Under the pieces are notes generated by a model. It saw only the letters and a list, made by a program, of their open reading frames with translations, did no database searches and was not told where the DNA came from. Below are positions 14,201 to 29,200 of a stretch of DNA of 64,000 nt, one piece after another. Within the stretch, counting starts at the first letter, position 1. Each line of letters starts with the position of its first letter. The DNA comes from Formicarius rufipectus (taxonomy: Eukaryota; Chordata; Aves; Passeriformes; Formicariidae): positions 770,519 to 834,518 of the forward strand of contig VXAU01003702.1 in the NCBI GenBank assembly GCA_013399695.1, read 5' to 3'. Position numbers and translations under genes: made by a program.

Positions 14201-17200
14201 GGAGCAAGTCCAGAGGAAGGTCATGAAGTTGACAGGAGGACTGGAGCACCTCCCCTGTGAAGACAGGCTGAGAAAGTTGGGGTTGTTCAGCTTCAAGAAG
14301 AGACAATTGTGGGGAGACCTCACAGTAACCTTCCAGTATCTGAAGGGGGCCCACAGGGAAGCCACAGATGGACCCCTTCATTAGGAATTGTAGTGATAGA
14401 ACAAGAGATAGCGGGTACAAACTGAAAGAGGGGAAATCCAGGTTAGATATTAGGAACAAATTCTTTACTCTGAGAGTGAGGAGATACTGGAACATGCTGC
14501 TGCCCAGGGAGGTTGTGGTTTTCCAACCCTGGCAGAGTTCAAAGCCCAGTTGGACAAGACCTTGAGCAGCCTGGTCTAGTGGGAGGTTGGGACTAGATGA
14601 TCTTTAAGGTCGCTTCCAACCCTTAATATTCTATGATTCTATGATATTCCTATCCCATTAAAAGATAACTTAAAGGTGAGACTTAATGAAGCAGTAGTCA
14701 CTGAAAATATTAACTTGAAATAAATATTTTAAAAATGTATTAAATGTATTTCAAGCTTATAAGAAGAATTGATTACATTAAAGTATGTGACAGGAAAGAG
14801 CTACTTTTTGGTTCCAATGAGAGTATGGCAAGCATATAATTAAACTGATGGGTCTAATAGGATTAATTCAAATTTTGAATCTGAAGAACAGTAACATGCT
14901 TGGGAGCTCTTTGTATACCAAATGCATGGCCACAGATATCCACTTGGAATTAAAATTATGTTCAAGGACAATTTATGCTACTCACGAAAAACACATGAAA
15001 ATAGGGGAGATTCACTAAATAAAGCATATATCATGAATTTCTGTCACTGCCAAATAATTTACATTACTAAACCCCAAAGTATTTTATCATCTACAATGTG
15101 CTTCATCAGATATGATGTTTTTGTATCTGCTTTGCATTTCATTTGACAAGTGAAATCAGGTTCATTCACTCTGGAGTTTTGACACAAGAGCATGGTAATA
15201 CAGCATTGTAGGCTCTGGCACTGTGAGGGAATATCAAATACTAGAGACAAAAACTAAATGCATCTACTCACTCAGCTTTCTCCAAAAACCAAACAAACAA
15301 TCTCAATATGTGCTTTATCAATTTCCCTCATGAGAGACAAGAAAGAGTGATTAGAAATTGCCAAGGAGAATTTGGTTTTGTTTAGAATATTAAAAATTAA
15401 ATCTCCTGAGCCTGAGGCTTTTGTAAAAGCAGATGCCATCCATTTCAACTGCTAATTCCTGTGCTCTGGAGCCTGATGGAAATCCCAGATGAGTTGTCTG
15501 CTTTGACAAAGTCTTGGTCAAATACAAATGCAGCTCTCCAGGGAGTTACACGAAGTGTTACAAGGAAAGGGAGGTACTTCGCATCACCTAAACACTTTAG
15601 TGCCTAAAGCCTACAGAACTTACAGAGAAATCAGAGTGCAGAGCACTGCCACAACCAGCAATGCTCCGAGTTCAGGCAGTGCCATGCGCCGAGTCTGCCC
15701 ATTACAGCACAGACCCTCATAAACGAAACTACCCGCCCTTAGGGGAGGGGGTCTCCTTGGGATGAAAAAGGTACAGCATTTTGATTGCTAGATGAAGGGC
15801 CTGTCTCACTTTTTAGAGGGGAAAGGGAGTCACTCAGCTCCTTTTTTCATCTGTTCAATGCAACAAGAAGGAATGGTTACCCCTCCACAGCAATACTCTC
15901 TGATGAGCTATCCTTCATAGGCACACCAGAAGCAAGCAGCATGCTAGACACAAGACAAGGGAGATGCACTTACCATCTAGGAAGCACCATCTAGGAGAGA
16001 GCCTCTGAACAGAAAGTACTCTGGGGAAAGAACTTTCCTGGTCCTGGATAGGGCAGGGAAAATACATTTTTTTAAAAAATAAATAAATAAACAGACTGCT
16101 TTTTCTCTAATATAGGCCTTTTTTTAGATTTTGCTTGCTTTCATTTTACTCTACTGACATTGCACAATATGTAAAAGCTACATAACCTAAAGCCACTGGA
16201 TTTTCTTCCCCATTACATCAGGGTTTGACTGCAAAAACAAAAAAAATTAAGCTGATGTGGTTAGTTTCAGACAAATTTTCAGCTATCCTCTTCTCTTAAG
16301 CTCAGCAGTACCAAAACCCTTTGCATCAAGAGTTTTCTCACCGTATCTGTGGGGACATAGGAATGGAGGGAGGTGAAAAAAGTTGAAAGCCACACATCAG
16401 TATCAAACAGCAGCCACAAACTCTAATTACTGTCTTTGTTCCTTATGTGCTATCACAGAATATGCTGAATTGAAAGGGACCACAAGAATCACTGAGTCCA
16501 ACTTTTAGCCCTGCACAGGACAATCCCCAAATCACATGACTTGTGTCAGGCACACACAGTGCCTGAGAGTATCTGTCACCCTGCTCTATTCCAGCTCAGC
16601 GTTCTTACACACTTTCCCTGCTCTGCTGATCTGCCACTAAAGCAATTCCCCACTCTGCCTGTCTCTGCTCTGTCCCAAATACACATTGGGGTAAAAAAAC
16701 CACGTTATCCCCTGCACCCAGAATACACAGAGTGCAGGTCTGAGGACCACCACTACCCAAATAGATATTCTACATCAACATGTTCCCATTCTGGCTAAAA
16801 AGATCTGCACCTGGAGAGCTGACAGATGTTACTTCAGGAACCAAACAAAATGACTGGGGAGACCTTCCTCACGACCTGTATTCATCAAGGATTCAAACAG
16901 GCTACCCTATGCATTTTTAGCTCTCACTGAGATGGAGAGGCAAAAGGGATCTCAAGAGAGCAGAGGGTGGTCATGGCTGTGGTCCATAATGCCAGTGGAT
17001 GCTCAGTCAACTTCCTAAAGCCACTGGGATATAACATTTAAACACAAATATATCTGCACAGGGCAAAACACAATAGCATTGGTCTTGGGCACACACAGAA
17101 TTTGTACAGAGACAGATTCTATCCTTATTTACATGTTAAGCAGCACAATCAACACAATCTTCAAATGATGGAAATTCAGGGACATATTGGCTCAAGATTA

Positions 17201-20200
17201 AACAGACAACGGACTACAGAGCAGTATACCAAGTCACACGGCAAGAAAAGAAAATGCAGAAGCAACACAGAGCATTTTACTTGATTCTATAAACCTTGCT
17301 CTCATGTACATCTTAGTGTCTCCAGCCCCTGTGCATTACAGGAGAGATGGAGACAATGACAGAATAACATTCTATAGTGTGAACTATATCTGCATGTGGT
17401 GTCCAAATAAAACACCTCAGTGGTTTCACAGAATCCAATTTAAAATACACCTTTTCTTTCTCTACAATGGGCTAACAGAGCTGTGGGATGCTTAGGTTTG
17501 CTTGTATTGCAACTGAGGTGTATGTGGTAGAATAAGGGATCACTGAAATCCATTAGATTTGCTAACATCCATGCATCTACATGCACAAAGCTTTATGAAT
17601 CTTAATATTTAGCTCCCACTGTGTGGAAAGGAGAGGACAGCTACACAAAGGACAAAAGGCAGAAAACATCCAATAATCATGTGTGCTAAATAGTATTTTA
17701 CACAAAGAGAAGAAGTGAGTAAAAATTCATAGATTACATTATGCTGGGAAAATGAAGATAGGTAGAATGCTGGTAAATGTAAATTCAAATAAATCGCATA
17801 TTGTGATATCCTCCTTTCAAGACTTCATTACAGTTGAACTGTAGAACTAGCTTGCAAAGTCTCACACCCATGAGAATGATATTTTACGAGCATTAAACTC
17901 ATTAGAGAAACAAAAGAGAGCGAGAAGAGAATCTAGTAAAATTCATCTCATTTGCACCTGGGCTTACTAATATTTCTGCTGACTTCCCATGTTTTGAGCT
18001 GCAGAGGAATCACACAAGAGAACTGCATTTATGAGACCTAAAAGTACCCATGACACCTTATTAGTGAGGCATGAAGACTCTTCCATCACTTCAAGCACCT
18101 TATTCATGACCCTTTATGCCCTGCTTTTTCCCATTCCTGTAATATGTAGAGGGATACTAACACAGAACAAACCTCAAATTAACCTAACAAGACAGTTTGT
18201 AGAAATGACCCACTGAGAAAAACAGACAATGTTTGAAGAAAGCAGGACAAACAAGTACTGATGACAAAACACAGAAAGGGATGCCTTCAAAATGTAGCAT
18301 CATAAAAAATGAATGGTATGTTAGGGATTTCACACTGCTGTGCACTAAAGAAGATGGCTAGGCAGGCAATTTATATACTGCTATAACTGTAGAGGTCAGA
18401 GCCAAGTATGGAGCTGATCTTCAACATTTCATACTCTCTTTTAGACCTCACCATATAAACAGATTTAGTTCTTCATTTTACCCCAGGCAGATTCCTACAC
18501 ATGGAGCAGGCAGCAGCCACTTAGGTTAATTTATAATGAGTGGAACAGAATCATACATGCTGGTTTATTAGTCAATTTACTAGACACTAACACTGCTCTA
18601 AAACCCAGTTCCAGGGCAATGATTGATGGAAATGTCAAAAATATGAGGTTAACATTGGACAGGGAAATGAAGAAACAAACCATGAACTGATAAGCAGCAG
18701 GTAACTCCAGGAAAACATGCCAAGGTGCATTTCTCTTATAATGTCTGCAGTCAGCACGTCTACAGGTATTCTTGTGAAACTGGAATTCTGTATCACCCAA
18801 ATAATCATTAACACCCAAGAAATTATCTGCAATTCCACCACAATTGGTTCCTATTATTTGGATCTCTGTATGCTTTCTCAGAGAACTCAATCCTGCTGAT
18901 CCAACAAGACTTGCATTGTTAAATCTAGGAAAAATGCTATCAACACCACAGGAGCTCGCGATCTTAAGCACTATGTCAGCTGACCATGGTTTGTGCTAAG
19001 TCTCAGTGCTATCATCAGATCTTCTCAGGAATCAGCAGAGTTAGTCTGAGTTAGTTTACTTCCAATTTAAGCACTCTGCAATGAATAAGAGAAATATGAA
19101 ATACTCCAACTGTAAAGGCCAGTTCTGTATTTCATAAATTGTAGAATAAAGTCATAAAATGCACAGAGACTAATTTTAACAACTAGTCATCTAGAACTTG
19201 TCTCATGCAGAAAACACATTTGTGCCCAGGATGGATTAAAAGATTACTCTGAAGGTTATGCTGAAGGTAGATGACTATCATCTATAGAATTACTAAGAGA
19301 TTAGGCCCTCTAAAACACCTTTTTTCCTCAGTGATAGACTATTACCATAGCTATGCCATATAATATGTTATTGTTCAGTTTCTCAGTCAGAGAAACAGTT
19401 TCACTTTTGTCATTTGTCCTACAGGACACATCCTCTCATTCCCTTCAATATTCAAGGTACTGCAATTGCAGTATCACTCACATCATCATGCTGTGCTAGT
19501 TTTAAAGGTGATTCCATAAGGCTTGCAAGGAAAAGGATTGTTCAAGGCAAAACAGAATGAACCTCCAACATTTAAAGGTAAATGATAATCAGAAATTCAT
19601 CTAACATACATGTATTTAACCCAAGAATACACGGGTTCAAATGCAAAGAGTCCAGTTCACACTGTTAAGACTCTTGTTCTGATACTAAAAGGGATGCTTA
19701 TCTTACCTGGTAATGAACTCTCTGTGTAGTAGAAGTTACTGACTGTAGGTCCTAGCAGAAGGACAAAAGACACAGCAGTGATGAAAGAGATCAAAGCAAC
19801 AAGAGTTGTTTGAAGTGGTTGGGCAAACAAATCATTTTGCAAGCATTTCTCACTGGTTTTAAGCATAGGAAACAAACACCAGGGAACAGTCATGTAAAGT
19901 TGACCTAAAGTTTAGGTTTGTATGCATTTGGTCAAAAAAATCAGTTTCGAAATACAGTGATTATGTTAATGGAACTTTACCATGCTACAGATCTATTTGT
20001 TCCATGAGAACCATCTAAACCTAAAATATCAGGGAAAAAGAAAAGAAAGGAAAAAAAAAGGAAAAAATCTAAGATCTTTTAAAAAGTATTCCTGAGTGAT
20101 TAATGCACTGAAGAAAACCACTGACAGTTCTCCTTGTTTTAAGACAACCTTATTCTGAGGAGGTCATATCAGAATGATCCTGATATTTAGCAGGATTCAT

Positions 20201-23200
20201 AAGTCTAATTTATTTTAATAGAGATTTTGTCAAATAGTTATAGCTCATGACTTAGCCTATCAAGGAGCCCGGCCTATAGAGCATTGCCCTCTAGCAGCAT
20301 GTGAGTTGGCAGAGTGCAGCAAACCTTGGCACCTGTTCCCTGTAAATGGGTCTGAGCCAAATTGAGCACACGGGGGAAAAAAGAAAAAAAAAAAAGGCAC
20401 ACAAACTGCACAAGGTTAGAAAAACACAGTTCCTCCAGAGCAGCTACAGATAATTCAACCAGAACTTCTAGCTGTGTTTTCTCCAGGGTTGTACGACTAT
20501 TCATCACCCAATACTGGCTATTAAACTGCCTGAACTCAGTATGAGTTCAGATTTATAACCAATGAGATCATCTTCACAATTATTTCATTGCAATTTTCCA
20601 TACTGCATATTGCAAATACGTATCTTACACCTTACCTCATCGTATGCACCTTATACACTTTGCATTTTAGTTTTATGTCTGATAATAACAGTCACACCTC
20701 AGGTCTGGATGTTCAGAAATGCCAAGAAGTGAAAGCCTGAAGTGAGATAGTAAAGCTTCTATTCAGGTTGCAAGTGCAGAGTTCCAAAACCTATGGGAAG
20801 TCAATGGCTCCCAAAGCATTCAATAGAAGGGATGATGTTCATAGTTCCAGCGCAAATTAGACCACCTACTTGTAAACCTCTGTAATGTCCTCACACTTTT
20901 CAATGTTATTGAAAGATATCACTACAAGATTAAAAACAACCAGAGACAGTACCTTAATGAAAATCCATTAGTTTTATCACTAAAGGCATGCACACTTAAA
21001 ATGGTTTGGGTAATGAGACATTTGGAGTCTCCATTTCCCAGACTGTATTGCAGAATGAACTTTCATGAGACAAGGTGTTCTAGACAGTAAGAGCATTCAG
21101 CTGCACGAACATACATTTGTGAGATTTGAAAACATCTATTTGATGTTTGTAGTGCTTAATGGTTTCTCAGATTACTCCATGACAGTATTAGAGAATGACA
21201 TTTGCATAATTAGAGACATTCACATACCACAATACTTATCCTTACATAACACACTTTCTAATCCATCATTTAGGTGATTTCAGCAAGTTGTGTGCAAAGT
21301 CTTGGTATTCTATTCTTAATCAAGAATTAAACACACCCATCCACGTCTATGTTATCATTTAAAAGAAATCAGTATGATTTTTTAATGTACTGTTTAGGAA
21401 AAATTTTTCAGTACTTTTATTATCATGTCTTAATTCTAGAATTTTTTGTTTCAGTGGTAGGCAAATTGCAATGGTCTTGATATATGGCTATTGCAACTCT
21501 TAGACCTCTGCACTCAGAACTGAAAGAACCATACAATAGATTAGGAAATTCCCAAAAGCCTCACCTCTTGTAGACGGTCAATGTACATACGACAAGTCTC
21601 CAAGTCGCAGTCTCCTCGTACAACTATAATTCCTAAGGGAATGGCTGAAAAAAAATCAAAACCAAAGAAAAACCTCTTCAGCTAAGTCTCTTGAACTTTA
21701 ACAGATTTGCAATGGGCTTTGACTTTGTTTTGTTTTAATGTACTCACAAAAGCTTTCTACTATCTAAATCTTAACAGCACAGTATTCATCATTAGTTTTG
21801 CCCACTTATAATTATCAAATATTTCAGTTTTCTTTCATGGTTTCATGAAAGAAGTTAAACATATTCAGCTAAATTTTCTGAAGTCAACATCAAATATTAA
21901 TGCAAAGAAAGGAACATCCCTCAAAACAAGAGTTTGGGGGAAGTACCCTTATACCTCAAAGTAAGAGTGATATATAATTTTCAGAACTTTTCACTTAAGT
22001 TAACATATTTAAAGAAATCGAAGTCACAGCCTAATTTCAGAGAAAACTGACCAACACCATGTTATTTTTTTATGTAGGGCTGCTTTCAAATCAAAACTTA
22101 CATTATTCCATCTACATATTAAATTGACACATCTCCACATTTAGTCAGGAAAAAAAAAAAAAAAGATAGCTTGTAAAAATATAGCAAATAATTCTCTTCA
22201 GAAGTCTCCAGAGTCATTCTGTTCTTGCAGCCAAAAAGAGTCCAAAACAAATCCACAAAAAGAATAAAAGAGAAAAAGGTACATGTGAGTCCACAAGGAG
22301 GGTACCAAGAGCTCTACCTACTAAGATCTCATTAAATAAAGAGAAAAGAAGTGAAGACTCTCGAGTACCTGATTTGGCAAAACTGAATCACTGAATTAAG
22401 TTCTTTTTTCTCCTCCCTGGAGGGTCTTTAATCATATAATGCCCCCAAAATTTATGGGAGCAGCAGGAAAGATATTTAAATCCTCACGTGAATTATTCCT
22501 GAAGGAGAGCAGAATACCAACTCATAAACAAATCTGATAACTGGGTAATGAGCAGCAACATAAAATTAACACAATTTCTGAGATAGACAGAAAACACAAC
22601 TGTGCTGCAGCTTTTCCTGCTGCTGTAAAAAAAAGGTGATTAAGAGGGAGAGATACTCAAATACCAAGAAGTTCCTCATTCTGGTAAGAGAACAAGACAG
22701 TGCTAAAGGATATTAGGGAACAGAGCTCGTGTTTTTCTGGTCCACCAAGGCTAGAAGTACAAAGAGGAGCTCAGTGGTTTCAGGAAGAAGACCTGGGAAA
22801 CACCTACAGCTGTCAAGTTCGTGCAGACCTCAGAGACCAGTGCAGGGCTCAACAACCTTGACAACATTATGTTTAGAAAGCAAATTGAACAGCAGAACAG
22901 CTGTAGATCCAGGAAAACCAGAAGCAGAAAAAAAAATGCTGGCTGGAGAAACAAGGACATAAAGAAGGGATAAGCAGGAAGAATGAAAGAACTCACATGT
23001 CTCCTGAAACACTGACACCCAATAGTGATGAAAATCCCCTTGCACATTTTCAGGAAGGCCAGATGGGAACACTGTGAGCTCCCAGACACATCCAGTACAA
23101 AACAGAGACTGAGAAATGAGCGAGGGGAAGGAGGGTCAGTCATGAGGTTTGCTTCCTGCACTCCAGTGCTCTGCCTTATGGACTGATTCTCTTTGCTTAG

Positions 23201-26200
23201 TGTTTATTATTGCTTAACCTGCTCTGACAGAAGACCCACAAGCTCTTTGCAGAGAGTCTTTAATGGCTATCTAGCTTCAGTTCAGCAGATCCCTTTGCTG
23301 CCCTTACTGACAGAAGCGTTTGTTAAATTCATTTTTAGCACTAAAAAGTGAATTGCAGCAGACACAGCTACACCTCCAGTAGCTACAGAGCACTAGGGAG
23401 CTACACCATTGGCTCATAAACTGTCACCACAAATTTGGTCTCTCTTCTATGGGGGATTAAAGCCTTGACCTGATAGAAAAACACAGACAACACAGAACAG
23501 AAATTTTTAACGATCACCATTCCTGACAGCCCAAAACACTTCAGGAACATTTGGAATTCTGAAGAAATCAACCAAAAATGCCTAAAAAGAAAAAAATAAT
23601 ATGCAATACTTATCTTAGTGGTGGCATTTATGGGTCTCATCTAATGAGTGAAGGAAAAAGTAGTGATTAACAGCTTTAATTAAATTATGTCATCCCTGTT
23701 GCTAGGGGCCATAGAACAATTCTGAAATGCTGGGCTGTGTGACTTTGTCCTTGAAAAGAAATGTGCTGCCTTAACTGTCTGGAAATCGTGAATTAGGGCA
23801 ATCTATGGCTTTTGGGGTCAATGGCTTAAGGGATAAGCTGTGTAAGGTGGCTCTCAAGGGGCCTAATTCCATAGGGTTCATGCCTTTTGAAAAACACTTA
23901 AAGTAATCACTGGATAGCACTATAGTATAAGCTAAAGTGTTGCTTTCCAAAGTTGGGAGTTTTTTTCATTTTGGATTTGTTGTGGGGTTTTGTGGGTTGA
24001 CTGGTTGGGTTTTTTTGCAAGACCCATTTGGTTTTCAGCAAGGAAAGTCCATAAATCACAGTAAGTGAAGAAAATGCACCACACTGCCAAGACTTTCAAA
24101 GCTCTTCACAATAGTTGCCGTTTGGAAACAAAGGCAAATACTTAATCATTGATAACAGGTTAAAACTATGGGGTTGTTTCTCATTCTAAAAACAGGGCAA
24201 TACTGTGCAAGAGTAGCAAAATGAGTTAATTTATGATAAATCAGTTGAAGTCAACACACATGGCATTCAATAACATGGGGGATGCATTCATCCAGGAATA
24301 AAGGAGCTTCTGTATTTGCTGAGCAGTGCTGTAGGGGTGAGGATGTGGATGGTAGAGAGCAGTGCTGTGGGACACAGCAATTGCTGGATATGCCAGATGA
24401 GAGGTGGGAGGACACTTACATGGAGAGCACAGGCATCACAGAGCAACTTTCCATACATCCACACACTGCCCACTCCTGTGAATAAATCCACACATGGGAA
24501 TATGCCAAAAATAAGGGACAGTCTCCGATAACAGTCTCCACATCTAAGTGCCAGACATTTTTCTCTCGAGGTGCCTGCTCTTCTGGCCACTTGCATCCAG
24601 CTCCCAGTTCCTTTGTGCTCCCTGAATGAAGAAAAAGGACTTTGTGCAGGCAGCTGTGGCTACAGGCTCGAACACTGCAGTGATGAGCAGCACTGCAAGA
24701 ACCCCAGCAAATGAGACAGGCAGGCAGTTACTTCATGTTCTGAACCAGTACTGTAGAAAGCTTTTTATTCTCAGCTACACTGCCCAAAACTGAGGATCAG
24801 AAGGAGGAGGGTTTGGTATATGCAGAAGTGTGGCTAACATGCTGCTCTAATTAACAGCAAGATTAACAGTCATTTCCTAAGTCCTTTATGACATTAGCTA
24901 TGGAAACACAACAAACAAATCTTTCACCTATTAACTGCCAATTATGCTGAATACCTAAAGTTAGTGAACTTTTTAATAGTATTGGGGTCATAAATAAAGG
25001 AAGTCTGAATATACTGTGTATGGCACCATGAAGAAAAAATAAAATTCAATTAACTTCCCCATTTATTCTTATGAAAAGATTCAATTTGCAATCTTAACAC
25101 CATGTTAACCCACTCAAATCCCAAACAAATCAGCCTTGAGACAGAACATTAAGGTAGATGTGAATGCCAGGAAAACTCATTCAGAGTCTGACATACCTCA
25201 GGGGACTGGGAAGATTAGACATTGGGTTGTAAATGTTTAATGTAGCAAATAAAGGATCCTCACTACTGAAGATGTTACAAGGATGCCATTTTCCTGAAGG
25301 GTTTCCATTGGTATTAGGAATGTGAAGGACCAATTCATGGTAAAGAATTTTAAAATATTCAGACATTTATATTGAGAAGTTTGGCTTTTCCAGTATGGTT
25401 TCAATAAAACTGAGTTTGTACAAGAAAAGGATTTTCTTCCCACACAAATCTAAGTCATGTGTCTCTTCAGACTCCTGTTGTTGATTATACTGAGAAAACC
25501 TAATTCTCACTATGTGTGTTGGTTGCTAGTCTGCTTTATTGATTGTTTTTTGGGTTTATTTGTTTGGTATTTTTTAAAACTAGCTGTCCACTTGTAAAAT
25601 CCTCACACATCAGGAGTTAAACCACAGTGGTGGTTATTAGATTAAACCAGACCACATTTGAGAAGGCAGTCCTCCCTTTCAGGTTCTCAGTGACTTCTCC
25701 AATACCCTGCCACAAAAAGGGAATAACCTGTATAAGTCAAAAGAAGAGAGAACCTGTCCCAAACACCATACAAAAAGGAACAGGCCACAGAAAGAAACCT
25801 ACGAAGAGCTGGGAATTGAAACTGGTAGGGAATGGATAGTGTGACTAAGAGCTGACAGCACAGATCTGGAGGCATAATGAATAAAGATTTAGTATGCTTA
25901 GGAGAAAAAAAAAGAAAAAAAAACAGGAATCTGAACTGTGATGTCTACAGAAACAGACTTAAGACAGGCCGGAAGGATGTGCGTGGGATGAGATACGCAA
26001 AGCAGACAACCAGAACTGAAAAAAATAATAGGAAATCAAATCAGAAAAGCACTAAGGAAACACAAAAGTAAAATATGGACAGAAAAACCTCACAGAAAAG
26101 TCTATACCAGAAAGACAAACTAAGGTGCTTTCCTGGAAAATCTGAAATAGAACTTAATATTCTTGCTTCTCCCCATTCCTCTAGGGTAAATATGAATTTA

Positions 26201-29200
26201 TATATATTTGGAATACTGCCCATATCTTTTAGTTTAAAGGAAGGCAGAAGACTGTATTGAATGCAGATATGCCACATGAGGTGTCAGGACAAGGTATATT
26301 TATATTAGATATTAGGAAGAAATTCTTTACAATGAGAGTGGCAAGACATTGGAATGGGTTGCCCAGAGAAGAGGTGGATGTCCATCCCTGGAAGAGTTCA
26401 AGGTCAGTGGCTTGGTCTAGTGAAAGGTGTCCTTGTTCATGACAGAAGACTGGAACTAGATGATCATTAAAGATCCCTTCCTGCACAATTCATCTTATGA
26501 TTTTGTAACTCGGTGATATGAGATTTCAATGATTTGGGTTTATTCCATCCCCCAACCCCAGGCAATAACAGATTTTGCAACATTTAACTCACTATTGACT
26601 TCTCATCTTATTGCTTTCATATTGCTGGATGGCTTTAAGCAATCCATCCAACCCCTCTCAGTTTCAGATCTTACTAAATCACCATGACAAAAAAAATGCA
26701 TTATTTAGCTAATGTCTACACAACATATTGACAAAACAAAGCTGTTAGAGCAAGGCAGAGAGCTTTAAGCAGCACTTCTGCAGATAACCCACCATGCATC
26801 CTAAGAACTCCTGGCAAATAAGTGCCATGGGTGCTTCCTTTACAGGATGGAAGAGGTTTGTAGCTGCTGAACCCATCTCACCTAAATCCACCCAGGTCAA
26901 AGTTGCTTCTCAATATGGCCACATTTCCTTCATGGGTCATGAGGAAGTGTACTGCTCCCTGCTGCCCTTTAAATTATATATTCAGGATATAAATACCAAG
27001 TTTTAAGTGTTGATCTTTTTCTCTCTTGGCTAGTTGTTAAAAAATCACATGGAATAGTCTCCAAATTACCTTCATCTGTCGTTTCCCTGAGCTTTAAAAA
27101 GTCAGAATACCTTTGACAGATCAAGGATCCTAACGTGCATTCCCAGTATGAGGAAGTTACAGTATCACTATACACATACATATCCCAAATGACTCACAAG
27201 CTTGTCACTCCATATACCTCCATGTATCTGTTCACCCACAACCACATTTGCAATGAAGAACATTATAACAAACTGCCAACATATATCCCCTTTCTTAAAA
27301 TGGTGCATGGAAGCATTCACCTCTCCTCACTGAAGGATCAACAAGCATCCTCTGTACCATCATCAATCATCCCACAGACAATAGTGAGATGCTGACAGAG
27401 GAAAGAATGAAGGAGAGAAGAAGGAACAAGGGGAGGGAAGAAAGGGACAATTCAGAAACCGAATCTTGGTTAAATGCCAGCTGCATTGACAAGAAAAGTA
27501 GAAAACAAGAGAAGGACAATAAGCTAAGAACAGTCATGCCCTTCAGAGGACAAAATTACATTCTTTAATTGCTCTGGACACTTTAAAAATGAGATGTCTA
27601 CCTCCAGCAGAGTAAAGATTAATCTTCATGGAACAGTTTGTATGACAAACTGTTATATGTCAGAAAGTGTAATTTTGGGCAAAATGGTTGATAGATTCCA
27701 ATCAGTATTTCAAGAAAACAAGGGGAGTGAATTATATTCATTGTGAGTTCAAATGATCCAGATTAATACACTGAGAACAAAGCTTTTAAAAATCTATTAC
27801 AGAGACATGGAACAGGCAAAAACCATAATAGCTTTTTTGTTACTTTTCCTTCAGGGATAACTCATTATTTACTGGCTACCTTTTCCTGTTCAGATTGCTG
27901 AGAGATTATGATTTGGTTCTCAAATTATTAAGGCAGGTAAAAGTAGTTTTAATTCTTGTGGACAGAGCCTGGATATGAAGTACAGTGTTCTGGAATTTAG
28001 TTGCGGGTATCCTGCCAAGGCCTGAACAAGGAGCTAAACTGGGTCTCTTGCAAGCATTTAATGAGAGAGACATACACGAGAGCTACAGTCATGCTGAGGG
28101 AAGCCAGTGCCTCTCAGCAACAGGCCTTGTAGAAAAAATTCCCCAACCCAACTTCCAAGAAATAACTTTTCTAGTATCAGTGCGCCCTTGAATTTTGCTA
28201 GTACAAATCCTTCCTCCACACACCTACCCACCCATTCCTTTCTTTGGTAAAGATAAGGGAATCACTTCTGTCTTAGCACTCTCCTTTTTCCCCTTTAGAC
28301 AAAAAACTTTTAGTGCCAACGGTCAATGAAATGATTTGATTATGAGGGCATAGCAGGTTTATTTCATTTAAGTATTTAGCATATGATAGAGCCAGGCAGC
28401 ACCAATCCATAGACCTGTCATATGAAAACCACTTAAAATTTGTCCAATTTTCTATGTCAGAAATAAAATTTAAATGGCTATCTACACTTGTTAAATGCCA
28501 ATGTTCAGAAGCAATCATTTTAACTCTTGGCAGAAAAACATCTGCTTTTATAATGATAACTTTTTAAGCACACACAGAATCAGTCATCAAATGTATATAA
28601 AATCTAAACCCAAATTTCAGAGGAGCTAGGTCAGTCACTGAAATGTTTTTATAATGTTGTCATTAAGAATTTTGGCAGGTCAGAAATAAAATAAATACAC
28701 ATTTACCACTGCAGTGAAAAGGTGTAAGAAGTTTCATGTTGGAACATATAATGGCTCTTAAGGACATAATTTATACTAACTACAGACTCAGAAAATTTAC
28801 ATACATAAGCAGGGATGGGTGAGGATAGTTCTCCTCAGATGGGAAACCATATGAAGGATCATCAAATGAACCAGATTGTTTCCAACAGTGTTGGAGAGAT
28901 GTATGTTTGATGTGGCCTGAAATCTGCTCAAGGTCAAACTCTCAATTTAAGCCTGAAGCAAATTCCCCTCTAGTGAAGCATAATCTTCATCCTGTTAATA
29001 TTCTTTACAGTGCACTGATAAAGGTTTTGATTGCTTTAGCTTTCTTTAACCATGACCAAAATCCACTAACAGACTACAGTAAAGGCTGTCAGGACCTCTA
29101 CTAAATTTTAAGCCATTTCAATTGTTGTAAATAGAAATGGCGAAGTGGGAGTATAAAGAGGGGTGAGACTAGAAGAGTAAAATGGAAACAGTTTAACTTC

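Noticed and set aside
14027..14565. Open frames on both strands at 14.0-14.6 kb as genes
   Set aside because: They are within the CR1 3' region and are antisense or degenerate frames of the element.
17610..17645. Minus-strand CTCTCCTTTCCACACAG as the missing microexon
   Set aside because: The residues do not match the expected acidic start and there is no donor.
19190..19220. Minus-strand CATGAGACAAG as the missing microexon
   Set aside because: No AG before it and no GT after it at the needed spacing.
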